Shown here piece by piece: positions 12,213 to 20,765 of a stretch of DNA of 64,000 bases. The DNA is from Pseudorhodobacter turbinis (GTDB lineage Bacteria; Pseudomonadota; Alphaproteobacteria; Rhodobacterales; Rhodobacteraceae), in contig NZ_CP039964.1 in the NCBI RefSeq assembly GCF_005234135.1, positions 2,100,001-2,164,000 of the forward strand, written 5' to 3'. A program made the translations under genes and the position numbers. Under the pieces are notes generated by a model, which was given only the letters and a program-made list of their open reading frames with translations, had not been told where the DNA came from and made no database searches. The first letter of the stretch is position 1, and each line of letters begins with the position of its first letter.

Positions 12213-13093
12213 TCCATCTTGCTTTGGTGCTTGCAGGCGCGTTGGTTCTCGCCGTCCTGTTGATGCAGGTCTTTGATTTCACTGCCGTTATGCGTTGGGC
12301 AGCGCAGATGCAGCGGGATTTTCAGAACGCGATGGCGGTCAGCCTTCGTGCCATACGCGCAGGCGATGCGGCGGCGTTGCTCACGCTTTGCGGGCTGACT
12401 TTTGGCTATGGGTTTGTGCATGCAATCGGGCCGGGGCATGGCAAGTTTTTGCTTGGGGCGGCCGCTGTTTCCAGCCGCGCAACTATTTGGCGGATGGCGT
12501 TCCTGACCCTTGTTTCCAGCCTTGCTCAATCGCTTGCGGCGGTGTTGCTTGTGACGGGGGGCATTCAGCTTGTCTCGTTGACCAGTGCATCCCTCATTGA
12601 CATCACAGAGCGTCTGCTGGCCCCGATCAGCTATGGCATCATCGGGCTGATCGGGGCGCTGCTTGCGGTGCGCGGGGCGCGAGCGGTTTGGGGGGTAGCG
12701 TACGTCGAACACGATCACGGGCCAGAGGGGTGTTCTTGCGGTCACAAGCACGGCCCCTCCATGCAAGAGGTCGACCAAGCGATGACATGGCGAGAGATGC
12801 TGGCCCTGATTGCCAGTATTGCGATCCGCCCCTGCACGGGCGCGTTGTTTTTGCTCGTGATTGCTTGGCGTTTGCAGATCCTGCCTGCGGGTATCCTTGC
12901 GACATTTGCGATGGGCTTGGGGACGGCCGCATTCAATATGACGGTTGTCGGATCGGGGGTCGGGGCGCGCGTCATTCTCTCGGCGCTTGGCACACGACGG
13001 GGTGGGGGCGCGCTGTTTTTGCCCATTGCCCAGATCACCGCTGGATTGCTCGTCGCAATCGTTTCAATCGGCATGCTGCGTCCCTATCTGTGA
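12203..13093 (+). CDS. NicO/RcnA-like metal permease
   Basis: Inner-membrane protein of 296 residues with six or more hydrophobic segments. The family motif HAIGPGHGK lies in an early segment. A histidine- and cysteine-rich cytoplasmic loop (VEHDHGPEGCSCGHKHGP) should bind transition metal. Related proteins move nickel or cobalt, some outward; coupling to DUF1007 and to a Zur-type promoter suggests zinc movement here. It starts inside the DUF1007 gene, so the two are translationally coupled. Direction and ion are inference. Confidence 0.8.
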   Translation: MRLIHLALVLAGALVLAVLLMQVFDFTAVMRWAAQMQRDFQNAMAVSLRAIRAGDAAALLTLCGLTFGYGFVHAIGPGHGKFLLGAAAVSSRATIWRMAFLTLVSSLAQSLAAVLLVTGGIQLVSLTSASLIDITERLLAPISYGIIGLIGALLAVRGARAVWGVAYVEHDHGPEGCSCGHKHGPSMQEVDQAMTWREMLALIASIAIRPCTGALFLLVIAWRLQILPAGILATFAMGLGTAAFNMTVVGSGVGARVILSALGTRRGGGALFLPIAQITAGLLVAIVSIGMLRPYL

Positions 13094-13106
13094 CGCGGCG
13101 GGTGGT

Positions 13107-13655
13107 CTAGCTTTCGGAGGCGGCCTCGGTCAGCATGTCGTCGAACAGCGCATTCCACTGCGCCGGCGCAAGGTCAATCAGCCCGAGCGCTTTGAGCAGA
13201 AAAGCACCCTCACCGGCCAAAAAGGCCAGCGCCAGGCGGCGGTCTTCGCGCTTTTCCAGATCAAGCCCGGCAAGACGGGCGTTGTACCATTGCCGTGTGT
13301 CTGACAGCTGGTCAGGGTGCTGCAACAGGGCGGTCATCATAGCGGCAGAGCGCGAGTGGTCTGTTGCATCCGCATCCCGTGTTGTGGCCAGATGCCCTTG
13401 GATAAGCGCGGCTGGCGCGGGGTCGGGGCCGGTTCGCGCCGCAACTTCGGCGTCAAAGCCCCCTCCCCAGCGGGCGATCATCGCGCGGATCAGGTTGTCG
13501 CGCGTTCCGAATGCATATTGCACGCCGCCCTTGGTAATTCCGGCAGCTTTTGCGACAGCCTCAAAGCTAAGCGCACCCGCACCCGCCGTCACCACCAGAT
13601 CCTCGGCGGCGTCGAGCACTTTGTTCCGGTCAATGCTGCGTGGTCGTCCCGCCAT
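13107..13655 (-). CDS. TetR-family repressor
   Basis: 182 residues. The N-terminal TetR helix-turn-helix (SFEAVAKAAGITKGGVQYAF) is followed by an all-helical ligand domain resembling the TetR_C_37 type (ending NALFDDMLTEAASES). It is divergent from a multidrug MFS gene, with a palindrome between them, the standard layout of a local repressor of an efflux pump and of itself. Inducers cannot be predicted. Confidence 0.88.
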   Translation of the reverse strand: MAGRPRSIDRNKVLDAAEDLVVTAGAGALSFEAVAKAAGITKGGVQYAFGTRDNLIRAMIARWGGGFDAEVAARTGPDPAPAALIQGHLATTRDADATDHSRSAAMMTALLQHPDQLSDTRQWYNARLAGLDLEKREDRRLALAFLAGEGAFLLKALGLIDLAPAQWNALFDDMLTEAASES

Positions 13656-13672
13656 TTTCCCTCTTTCATTTC

Positions 13673-13686
13673 AATACGAACGTATT
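13673..13686 (+). promoter_or_regulatory. palindromic operator for the TetR/MFS pair
   Basis: AATACGAACGTATT: perfect 6-bp arms around AA, 17 bases upstream of the TetR start and 56 upstream of the MFS start. A second inverted repeat, GATAC-N7-GTATC, lies at 13703-13719 and may be a second half-site region. Likely bound by the adjacent TetR protein. Confidence 0.6.
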
Positions 13687-13742
13687 TATATCCCAGGCCT
13701 CGGATACACAAACCGTATCTCAACGTTCCAAGGATTATAACC

Positions 13743-15218
13743 ATGTCCCCCCGCAACCGTTGGCTTATTCTGGCAATTGTGTCGAGCGCGCTTTTCCTGA
13801 TCGTTATTGACATGACGGTTCTATACACCGCGCTGCCACGGCTTACGCATGATCTGGCCGCCACAGCCACCGAAAAGCTGTGGATCGTGAACGCCTATCC
13901 GCTGGTGGTGGCCGGGCTGTTGCCGGGTTTGGGTGGGCTGGGCGACAGGTTCGGGCACAAGCACATGTTCCTGTCGGGTCTTGTGGTGTTCGGGATTGCC
14001 TCTTTGGCGGCGGCCTTTTCTCCGGCACCTTCCATGCTTATTGCCGCGCGGGTGATGCTGGCGGTCGGGGCGGCGATGATGATGCCCGCGACATTGTCGT
14101 TGATCCGTCTGACCTTCACGGATGAGAAAGAGCGTGCCTTTGCCATCGGGATCTGGGCTGCCGTTGCCTCGGGCGGGGCCGCGTTTGGCCCTGTGGTGGG
14201 CGGGTTACTGCTTGAATGGTTCTGGTGGGGATCTGTGTTTTTGATCAATGTGCCGATTGTCCTTCTTTCGTTGGCGGCGGGTGCGTTGGTTTTGGTCAAC
14301 AAACGTCCGGCGCAGGCACATCCCTTTGATTTGATCGGCTCGGCGCAGGTGATGGTCGGGTTAATCGGGATGGTTTACGCCATCAAAGAAGCAAGCAAAC
14401 GAGAGCCGTCATGGCAAATCGCGGGCATCGTTTTTGTGATCGGCATGGTTGCCATGTTGGCTTTTGTGCGCAGGCAGAGGGCAAGTGTAAGCCCGCTGAT
14501 CGACTTTTCGCTGTTCAAAAACGCCCAATTCTCATCCGGGGTGATTGCCTCGATGGTGGCGGCGGCGGTCCTTATCGGGGTGGAGCTTGTGTTCAGCCAG
14601 CGATTGCAGCTCGTGCTGGGGCTGTCGCCGTTGCAGGCCGGGGTGATGATTTTGCCGATTCCAATGGCCGCCTTTCTGGCCGGACCGTTGACCGGCCTTG
14701 TGCTGCCGCGTCAAGGGGCAAGGCGGGTGCTAACCGCGGCAATGGCGGTGACCGGGGTGGCACTGATGGCCTATCTTTCGACATACCAAGGGCCATCATG
14801 GCTTTGGCTGTCATTTCTGGCGGTGATGGGGTTCGGGCTTGGTGCTACGATGACGGCAGCCTCCAGCACCATTATGATGTCCGCACCCGAGGATCGCACC
14901 GGCATGGCCGCCTCGATCGAGGAAGTGTCGTTTGAGCTTGGGGGCGCGCTTGGCATCGCGGTCCTTGGCAGCCTGATGTCGGCGCTTTACACGCGTGCCA
15001 TGATTATCCCCGATGGCCTGTCAGCCACGGTATCCGACGGCATTGATGAAGCCCTGCTGGTTGCTGAGCGGCTGGAACCCGCAGCCGCCGTGCATCTGAC
15101 AGCATTGGCGCGAGGGGCCTTTGATGAGGCGTTTGTCGTGGTGATCGCCTTAACCGCGGTTTTGTCGTGCTGTGCCGCCTTCGGTATCTGGCGGAAGGGC
15201 GGGGTGCCATTAGGGTGA
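13743..15218 (+). CDS. MFS drug-efflux transporter (DHA2/SmvA-like)
   Basis: 491-residue proton-driven exporter with about 14 membrane segments. Seen are MFS motif D1-like LIVIDMTVLYTALPRL in TM1, motif A GGLGDRFGHKHMF after TM2, and motif C-like GPVVGGLLLEW in TM5, the signature of drug:H+ antiporters of the EmrB/QacA/SmvA branch. The start ATG follows the divergent operator. Probable substrates are cationic biocides or dyes, but this cannot be read. Regulated presumably by the adjacent TetR protein. Confidence 0.88.
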   Translation: MSPRNRWLILAIVSSALFLIVIDMTVLYTALPRLTHDLAATATEKLWIVNAYPLVVAGLLPGLGGLGDRFGHKHMFLSGLVVFGIASLAAAFSPAPSMLIAARVMLAVGAAMMMPATLSLIRLTFTDEKERAFAIGIWAAVASGGAAFGPVVGGLLLEWFWWGSVFLINVPIVLLSLAAGALVLVNKRPAQAHPFDLIGSAQVMVGLIGMVYAIKEASKREPSWQIAGIVFVIGMVAMLAFVRRQRASVSPLIDFSLFKNAQFSSGVIASMVAAAVLIGVELVFSQRLQLVLGLSPLQAGVMILPIPMAAFLAGPLTGLVLPRQGARRVLTAAMAVTGVALMAYLSTYQGPSWLWLSFLAVMGFGLGATMTAASSTIMMSAPEDRTGMAASIEEVSFELGGALGIAVLGSLMSALYTRAMIIPDGLSATVSDGIDEALLVAERLEPAAAVHLTALARGAFDEAFVVVIALTAVLSCCAAFGIWRKGGVPLG

Positions 15219-15245
15219 AAGCGGCCCCGTGGCGGTAAGCCCATC

Positions 15246-15968
15246 TCACCAGGGGATGGTTTTACCGTGCTGGTCTATAAAGCCGCCGCTATCGCCTGGG
15301 CCAAGCGCTTCTATCACGCGGAGCAAACGGGCGGCGGCCGTTGCGGTTGTGTCTGTCTGCGCGGCGGCCCGAAATGGCGCGGTGAGGGATGTCGCAACCG
15401 TGCCGGGGTGGAGCGCCACCACGATTGCCCCCGGACGGGTGCGGGCCAGTTCGATCGCGGCGGTATGAATGATCTGGTTCTGTGCCGTTTTCGCCGCGCG
15501 GTAGCTGATCCATCCCCCCAGCCGGTTGTCCCCGACAGAGGCCAGCCGGGCCGAGAGAGAGGCAAAAACCGCGCGCCCCGGTGCCATAAGGGCAGTGCTA
15601 TGTTTTATAAGCAGTGCGACGGCCGTTGCATTCAAGGCAAAATGGGCCGCCATGTTTTGCGGATCGATTGCGCTGATTGTCTTTTCCGGCGACACGCCGT
15701 TCAGGATCAATCCGCCTGTCGCGTTAAGCACCAGATCAAAGCGTCTTCCCTGCAACCGGCCGAATGCCTGACGGATCGAGGCTTCATCTGTCACATCCAA
15801 CCCGTCGTCGCGCCGTGACAGGCCGGTGACATGAACCCCGCGCTGTTCCAATGTGCGGACCATAGCCGCCCCGATGCCCCCCGAGCTGCCCAGTACAAGC
15901 GCATGCCTTATCGTGGTGCCGTCGGTTTCTATCGGGCCGTTAGCAGTGATTTCAGGGCTGTCGGACAT
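15246..15968 (-). CDS. short-chain dehydrogenase/reductase (C-factor-like)
   Basis: Classical SDR: cofactor loop LVLGSSGGIGAAMV, central NATGG, catalytic serine in ASLSARLAS and YxxxK in SYRAAKTAQ. Substrate unknown; resemblance is to CsgA/C-factor-type SDRs. I chose ATG 15968 (AGAAGG five bases before it); an in-frame ATG at 16007 adds 13 residues without a ribosome site. It is transcribed away from the lipid cluster, but its own upstream region carries a mirror-image copy of the same TGATCC promoter, so it is probably co-induced with that cluster. Confidence 0.85.
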   Translation of the reverse strand: MSDSPEITANGPIETDGTTIRHALVLGSSGGIGAAMVRTLEQRGVHVTGLSRRDDGLDVTDEASIRQAFGRLQGRRFDLVLNATGGLILNGVSPEKTISAIDPQNMAAHFALNATAVALLIKHSTALMAPGRAVFASLSARLASVGDNRLGGWISYRAAKTAQNQIIHTAAIELARTRPGAIVVALHPGTVATSLTAPFRAAAQTDTTATAAARLLRVIEALGPGDSGGFIDQHGKTIPW

Positions 15969-16049
15969 GGCGGCCTTCTTTGATGTGGTGTGAGTGACTT
16001 TGGACATCCCACCGCATTTCTTTCGGTACGCGGCGCTGGAAACTTGATA

Positions 16050-16079
16050 ATTCTACGCAAGCGCAGGGTTTCTGGATCA
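16050..16079 (-). promoter_or_regulatory. candidate ECF-sigma (RpoE/ChrR type) promoter, leftward
   Basis: On the minus strand: TGATCC (complement of 16074-16079), 16 bases, then CGTAGAAT (complement of 16050-16057). This matches the TGATCC...CGTA pattern of ECF11/RpoE-type promoters and faces the SDR gene. Confidence 0.6.
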
Positions 16080-16083
16080 TTTT

Positions 16084-16111
16084 TGATCCGGTTGCGCTGT
16101 CCGCCCGTAAT
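16084..16111 (+). promoter_or_regulatory. candidate ECF-sigma (RpoE/ChrR type) promoter, rightward
   Basis: TGATCC at 16084-16089, 16 bases, CGTAAT at 16106-16111, 28 bases before the amine-oxidase ATG. Together with its leftward partner it forms the palindrome GGATCA-TTTT-TGATCC, i.e. two back-to-back -35 elements. Confidence 0.65.
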
Positions 16112-16138
16112 CTTTCTGAAACAACAGCCGGATTGAAT

Positions 16139-17419
16139 ATGTCTTTTGATGCCGCCCCCTTCTGCCCGCAACGTATTGCCATTATTGGCGGTGGTATTTC
16201 GGGGCTGGCTGCCGCCTATTTGATGGCGCCCAACCACAATGTCACGGTGTATGAGGCCGCCCCCCGCCTTGGCGGACATGCCCGCACCGTTATGGCCGGA
16301 AAGAACGGTGATCAGCCGGTTGATACGGGGTTTATCGTTTTCAACTACGCCAATTATCCGCATCTGACACGCATGTTTCAGGCGCTTGATGTGCCTGTTA
16401 TCAAAAGCGATATGAGCTTTGGCATCTCGGTCAATGACGGGCAGATCGAATATGCGTTGCGCAACCTGCGGTCCTTGATGGCGCAGCGGCGCAATATGCT
16501 GCGCCCCGGTTTTTGGCGTATGCTGCGCGACATCCACCGCTTCAACACCGGCGCCGAAGCAGTAGAGCGCGGCAGAGACATGACCATCGGCGCCTTGATG
16601 GATGAAATGCGCTTGGGCCGTTGGTTTCAGGACTATTACCTGATGCCGCTTTGCGGGGCGATCTGGTCAACGCCGCCTGCGCAAATCCGAAGCTTTCCCG
16701 CCCGCGCCATCATCCAGTTCTTCCGCAACCACGCCTTGCTAAGCGCGACAGCGCAGCATCAGTGGTGGACCGTCGATGGTGGCAGCACACAATATGTAAC
16801 CCGGCTAGAGGATCATCTGCGCAGGCAGGGCGTGACGATACACACAGGCACGCCGGTGCAATCCGTCAGCCGAAACGGATCGCAAAGTACCGTGACCAGT
16901 GGTGAGCAGGGGGCCGCAACCTTTGATCATGTAATCTTTGCCTGCCATGCGGATCAAGCCTTGCGCCTGCTCGCGCAGCCAACGGGAGAAGAGCGTGCTG
17001 CGCTTTCTGCGGTTCGCTTTCAAGATAACGTAATGGTTTTGCACCGCGATACCGCCCAAATGCCAAAGCGTAAGGCGGTCTGGTCCAGCTGGGTCTATAA
17101 TGCCGATACCACTGGACCAGAGACGGCAATAGGCGTGACCTACTGGATGAACCGCCTGCAAAATATCCCCGAGGATGATCCGCTTTTTGTCACGCTCAAT
17201 CCCGCCCGCGCGATACCAGAGCATCTGATCTATGATCAAACCGTGTTTCGTCACCCGGTATTTGATGCCGCCGCGCTGACGGCACAAGAGCAAATCGCGC
17301 AACTGCAGGGGCAGAACAATACATGGTTCGCAGGGGCGTGGTTGCGGCACGGCTTCCACGAAGACGGCTTTGCCAGTGCCGCCCGTATCAACCGGCTGAT
17401 GCAGCGACAACACGCATGA
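16139..17419 (+). CDS. FAD-dependent amine oxidase-like protein
   Basis: 426-residue flavoprotein of the NAD(P)/FAD amine-oxidase superfamily. The N-terminal dinucleotide fold IAIIGGGISGLAAAYL is followed by YEAAPRLGGHARTV. The C-terminal flavin region includes NTWFAGAWLRHGFHEDGF. Such proteins are regularly encoded beside DUF1365 and CFA-synthase-like genes and are thought to oxidise or desaturate acyl chains of phospholipids. First gene of a tightly overlapping five-gene operon read from the TGATCC promoter; stop and next start overlap (ATGA). Substrate inferred from context. Confidence 0.85.
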   Translation: MSFDAAPFCPQRIAIIGGGISGLAAAYLMAPNHNVTVYEAAPRLGGHARTVMAGKNGDQPVDTGFIVFNYANYPHLTRMFQALDVPVIKSDMSFGISVNDGQIEYALRNLRSLMAQRRNMLRPGFWRMLRDIHRFNTGAEAVERGRDMTIGALMDEMRLGRWFQDYYLMPLCGAIWSTPPAQIRSFPARAIIQFFRNHALLSATAQHQWWTVDGGSTQYVTRLEDHLRRQGVTIHTGTPVQSVSRNGSQSTVTSGEQGAATFDHVIFACHADQALRLLAQPTGEERAALSAVRFQDNVMVLHRDTAQMPKRKAVWSSWVYNADTTGPETAIGVTYWMNRLQNIPEDDPLFVTLNPARAIPEHLIYDQTVFRHPVFDAAALTAQEQIAQLQGQNNTWFAGAWLRHGFHEDGFASAARINRLMQRQHA

Positions 17420-18171
17420 CGCATCAAGCGGAGCATATCGCGGGCATTACGACCCATAAGCGGCTGGGCAAGATCAGCCACGGTTTTCGCTATGGTGTCG
17501 ATTATGTGCTGATTGATCCCGAAGAAGGGGGCGCTGGGGCAGCCTTGTTCTCACGCAACAGGTTCAATCTGATGGCAGTTCATGATTGCGATCATGGCGG
17601 GCCATTGGGCCAAGGGCGCGGCCCAACTTGGGCGCGCGACGTTTTGGCCGCAAGGGGGCTTGGGGCGCGCAAGGTGCATTTGCTTTTGCTGACCCAGCCG
17701 CGCTTTCTGGGCTATGTCTTTAACCCCGTCAGCTTTTGGCTGGTGATGGAGGATGACACCCTTATCGCCGCAATTGCCGAGGTTTCGACCCCCTTCGGCG
17801 ATCGCCATTCCTACCTGTGCCACAGCCCGGATTTCGGCCCGATCACCAAAGATACACGCATCACGACGCCCAAATCGCTGCATGTGTCCCCCTTTCAGGA
17901 TGTGGCGGGAACCTATGCGTTCGGCTTTGACATAACCCCTGCGCAGATCACCATCCGCATTCTGCACCGCAATGGCCCCGAGGGCGTGCTTGCGGTGCTG
18001 TCAGGGCCGCGCCAACCGATGACCAATGCGGGCTTACTCAGGGCAGGCATCCGTCGCCCGTTGGGCGCATTGCGGACCATGACCTTGATTTACTGGCAAG
18101 CGCTGCGCCTGAAACTGAAGGGTGCCAGATACCGCGCCCATCCCACCCCCCCGAATTCGGAGATTACCTGA
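17416..18171 (+). CDS. DUF1365 family protein
   Basis: 251 residues. Family hallmarks include the N-terminal KISHGFRYGVDYVLID stretch, LLLTQPRFLGYVFNPVSFW and VSPFQDVAGTYAF. DUF1365 proteins are encoded between amine oxidase and CFA-synthase genes in many proteobacteria; biochemical function is unknown, but a role in lipid-chain modification is inferred from that linkage. The ATG overlaps the stop of the oxidase gene, and its own stop overlaps the next ATG (TGATG). The longer open frame upstream is out-of-frame overlap and is not used. Confidence 0.88.
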   Translation: MTHQAEHIAGITTHKRLGKISHGFRYGVDYVLIDPEEGGAGAALFSRNRFNLMAVHDCDHGGPLGQGRGPTWARDVLAARGLGARKVHLLLLTQPRFLGYVFNPVSFWLVMEDDTLIAAIAEVSTPFGDRHSYLCHSPDFGPITKDTRITTPKSLHVSPFQDVAGTYAFGFDITPAQITIRILHRNGPEGVLAVLSGPRQPMTNAGLLRAGIRRPLGALRTMTLIYWQALRLKLKGARYRAHPTPPNSEIT

Positions 18172-19328
18172 TGTCGTTTCTCGACAACCGCTTGAAAAAC
18201 AAACTGTTGGAAACCTGTGGCCGCATTCGTCAGGGAAGCCTGCGGCTGCGCCTGCCGGACGGGTCCACCCATGACTTCGGTGCGGGCGATCCGGCAGCCG
18301 AGATGCAGATACACGATCTGGCCGCAGTGCAGGCGATTGTGGCCCGTGGCAATATTGGCATGGGGGAAACCTATGTCGCGGGTCTTTGGGATACGCCCTC
18401 GGTTGAGGATTTGATAAAGGTAGGCCTGCTGAACCTCGATCTTTTTCAGGAATACGATAATGCCAACGTCTGGAACGGTTTGAAATTCCGGCTGATAAAC
18501 CGGCTGATGCGGGCCAATACGTTGCGGGGATCGGCGCGTAATATCCGGGCGCATTACGATGTGGGTAATGAGTTTTACCAACTTTGGCTGGATGACAGCA
18601 TGACCTATTCATCTGCGATTTTCACAACTGGCGACGATGATCTATCCCGTGGTCAGAACCGCAAGTATGACCGTATTCTGGATCGCCTTTCCGGCGGAGA
18701 GCGTGTTCTGGAAATCGGTTGCGGTTGGGGTGGATTTGCCGCGCGTGCGGCCGACAGCGGGCGTCACGTGACGGGGCTAAGCATTTCCCCCAGCCAAAAG
18801 GGATATGCCTCGGCCTTGCTGGACGGGCGCGCGGATATCCGGTTGCAAGATTACCGCGAAAGCAGCGGGCGGTTTGACAATATTGTGTCAATCGAGATGG
18901 TTGAGGCGGTCGGGGAACGTTACTGGCCCACCTATTTCGCCACGCTCAAGGCGCGACTGGCCGAAAACGGGGTGGCGATGGTGCAGGCCATAACTGTGCC
19001 GGACGCGGGTTTTGACGCCTATCGCCGCGGTTCCGATTATATCCGTCACTATACCTTTCCGGGTGGCATGCTCCTGTCGGATTCGATCATCGCCGAGCAG
19101 GCCCGCAAAGCCGGCCTTCGGGTGCGCGAGAGCCATGCCTTCGGGCGCGACTATGCCAGAACCTGCGTGATCTGGGCAGACCGTTTGAAAAGCCAGTCAC
19201 AGCGCATTCGAAAGCTGGGCTATGATGAGGGTTTTATGCGCAACTGGCGGTTCTATCTTGAATCCAGCGCGGCCTGTTTTGCGGTTGGCCAAACCGATGT
19301 TGTGCAGGTGGAACTGGCCCATGCGTGA
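18171..19328 (+). CDS. cyclopropane-fatty-acid-synthase-like methyltransferase
   Basis: 385-residue SAM-dependent methyltransferase acting on unsaturated chains of membrane phospholipids. Seen are HYDVGNEFYQLWLDDSMTYS, SAM motif I VLEIGCGWGGFAARAAD, and the C-terminal FGRDYARTCVIWADR block. In Rhodobacter, homologues within the RpoE stress regulon make methyl-branched or furan fatty acids instead of true cyclopropanes, so the exact product here is open. Third gene of the operon; overlaps both neighbours. Confidence 0.9.
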   Translation: MSFLDNRLKNKLLETCGRIRQGSLRLRLPDGSTHDFGAGDPAAEMQIHDLAAVQAIVARGNIGMGETYVAGLWDTPSVEDLIKVGLLNLDLFQEYDNANVWNGLKFRLINRLMRANTLRGSARNIRAHYDVGNEFYQLWLDDSMTYSSAIFTTGDDDLSRGQNRKYDRILDRLSGGERVLEIGCGWGGFAARAADSGRHVTGLSISPSQKGYASALLDGRADIRLQDYRESSGRFDNIVSIEMVEAVGERYWPTYFATLKARLAENGVAMVQAITVPDAGFDAYRRGSDYIRHYTFPGGMLLSDSIIAEQARKAGLRVRESHAFGRDYARTCVIWADRLKSQSQRIRKLGYDEGFMRNWRFYLESSAACFAVGQTDVVQVELAHA

Positions 19329-20052
19329 AACTATCTGGATCATCGGTGCCAGCGACGGCATCGGTGCGGCATTGGCACAGGAATGGGCAGGGCGCGGTGC
19401 GCGGCTGATCCTGTCTGCACGCTCGGCGGATCGGCTGGGCGCGTTGGCGGCAAGCCTTGGTCCCCAACACATCGCGCTACCGTTGGATGTTGCCGATCGG
19501 CACAGCATCGAGGCGGCGGCGGCAAAGCTGGCCGGGATCGGGCCGCTGGACCGCATTGTGCATTTGGCAGCCCTTTATGATCCGGGAAATATTGCCGATG
19601 CCGATCCGGAGCGTGCGGCAAAGATCATCACGGTAAACCTGACCGGCAGCTTTCACATCGCACAGATCGCACCGCCCTTGTTGCGCGCAGGCGGGCAATT
19701 GGCGCTTTGCGGCTCTGTTGCGGGCTATATCGGGTTGCCGCAAGGGCAGGTTTATTCGGCAACCAAGGCCGGTGTCATCAACCTTGCCGAAACCCTGCGC
19801 GCCGAGCTGGCGGGGCGTGTCGACGTCCGCCTGATCTGCCCCGGTTTTGTCGATACCCGCATGACCAAAACGAACGACTTTGACATGCCCGCGATGGTCA
19901 CGCCCGAGGCTGCTGCCCGCGCGATCATAAAGGGTCTGAAATCCCGCCGGTTTGAGGTGCATTTCCCGCGGCGGCTGACCTACGTGCTCAAGCTGTTGCG
20001 CGCTTTGCCATATTGGGCCGCCCTGCCATTAATGCGCCGTCTTGTGCGCTAA
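19321..20052 (+). CDS. short-chain dehydrogenase/reductase of the lipid operon
   Basis: 243 residues: cofactor loop IIGASDGIGAALAQEW, serine in LCGSVAGYIGLPQ, catalytic YSATKAGV. Starts eight bases inside the CFA-synthase gene. The C-terminal basic/hydrophobic tail (RLTYVLKLLRALPYWAALPL) could attach it to the membrane. It presumably handles an oxidised acyl or head-group intermediate made by the other operon members; the substrate is unknown. Confidence 0.85.
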   Translation: MRETIWIIGASDGIGAALAQEWAGRGARLILSARSADRLGALAASLGPQHIALPLDVADRHSIEAAAAKLAGIGPLDRIVHLAALYDPGNIADADPERAAKIITVNLTGSFHIAQIAPPLLRAGGQLALCGSVAGYIGLPQGQVYSATKAGVINLAETLRAELAGRVDVRLICPGFVDTRMTKTNDFDMPAMVTPEAAARAIIKGLKSRRFEVHFPRRLTYVLKLLRALPYWAALPLMRRLVR

Positions 20053-20066
20053 CAAGGAGCAATGCC

Positions 20067-20465
20067 ATGAAAATCATGATCCTCTATGCTGTAACCGCGG
20101 TGATCTTTTTTGCGATTGATGCAATCGGACTGCGCGTGTTGATCAAACCGGTGTTTGATCGGCATATTGCCCATCTTTATGCCGAACCCTTTCGCGCTGT
20201 GCCTGCGATGGTGTTCTATCTTGCCTATGTTGCGGGGGTGCTGTGGTTCGTGTCGGTCCCCGCATTACAAAAGAGCGATCCGATGGCCGCGTTGGTTGGT
20301 GGTGTGCTCTTGGGGCTGATGGCTTATGGCACCTATGAGTTTACCAATTACGCCACCCTGCGCGACTGGTCGATGAACCAAGTCGCCACCGATATGTTGT
20401 GGGGGGGCGCGCTGACGGGGGTTTCCGCTTGGGCCGGGGTGTTGATCACGCGCGCTTTGGGATAG
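20067..20465 (+). CDS. DUF2177 family membrane protein
   Basis: 132 residues with four hydrophobic segments and the motif YGTYEFTNYATLRDW typical of DUF2177. Function unknown. A strong AAGGAG precedes the ATG. Last gene of the oxidase-DUF1365-CFA-SDR-DUF2177 operon, a combination seen repeatedly in Alphaproteobacteria, so it likely acts in the same membrane-lipid stress response. Confidence 0.85.
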   Translation: MKIMILYAVTAVIFFAIDAIGLRVLIKPVFDRHIAHLYAEPFRAVPAMVFYLAYVAGVLWFVSVPALQKSDPMAALVGGVLLGLMAYGTYEFTNYATLRDWSMNQVATDMLWGGALTGVSAWAGVLITRALG

Positions 20466-20765
20466 CGGGGGGGGCGTCAGCCGCTGTCTTTCGGTAAATA
20501 CCCACCCTGACTTTTGGGAATCTGGAGTTTTTGCACGGTCGATACATCGGTTTATTCGGCGCCTATTCCACCAGCAGACCAATGCCGCGTCAGTAAGATA
20601 AATTCTAAAAAGTTAATAGGGCGGCACTATCCAGCACAGCCGGTTTTGATGCAGGTATGGCAATTTTTGGTTTACTGGCAGGTTAAATCTTGGTTAATAA
20701 GGTAATATGTGGGGTTTATTTAAATCCCGAATTATCGTGCAATCTGGTTCATGGGGGAACCTATC
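20466..20765. other. AT-rich leader region before the VPLPA-CTERM gene
   Basis: About 300 bases, clearly more AT-rich than the surroundings toward its end (TTTGGTTTACTGGCAGG, GGTTAATAAGGTAATATG). It probably holds the promoter and 5' leader of the downstream envelope protein. I see no gene, no strong terminator and no recognised riboswitch. Confidence 0.5.
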
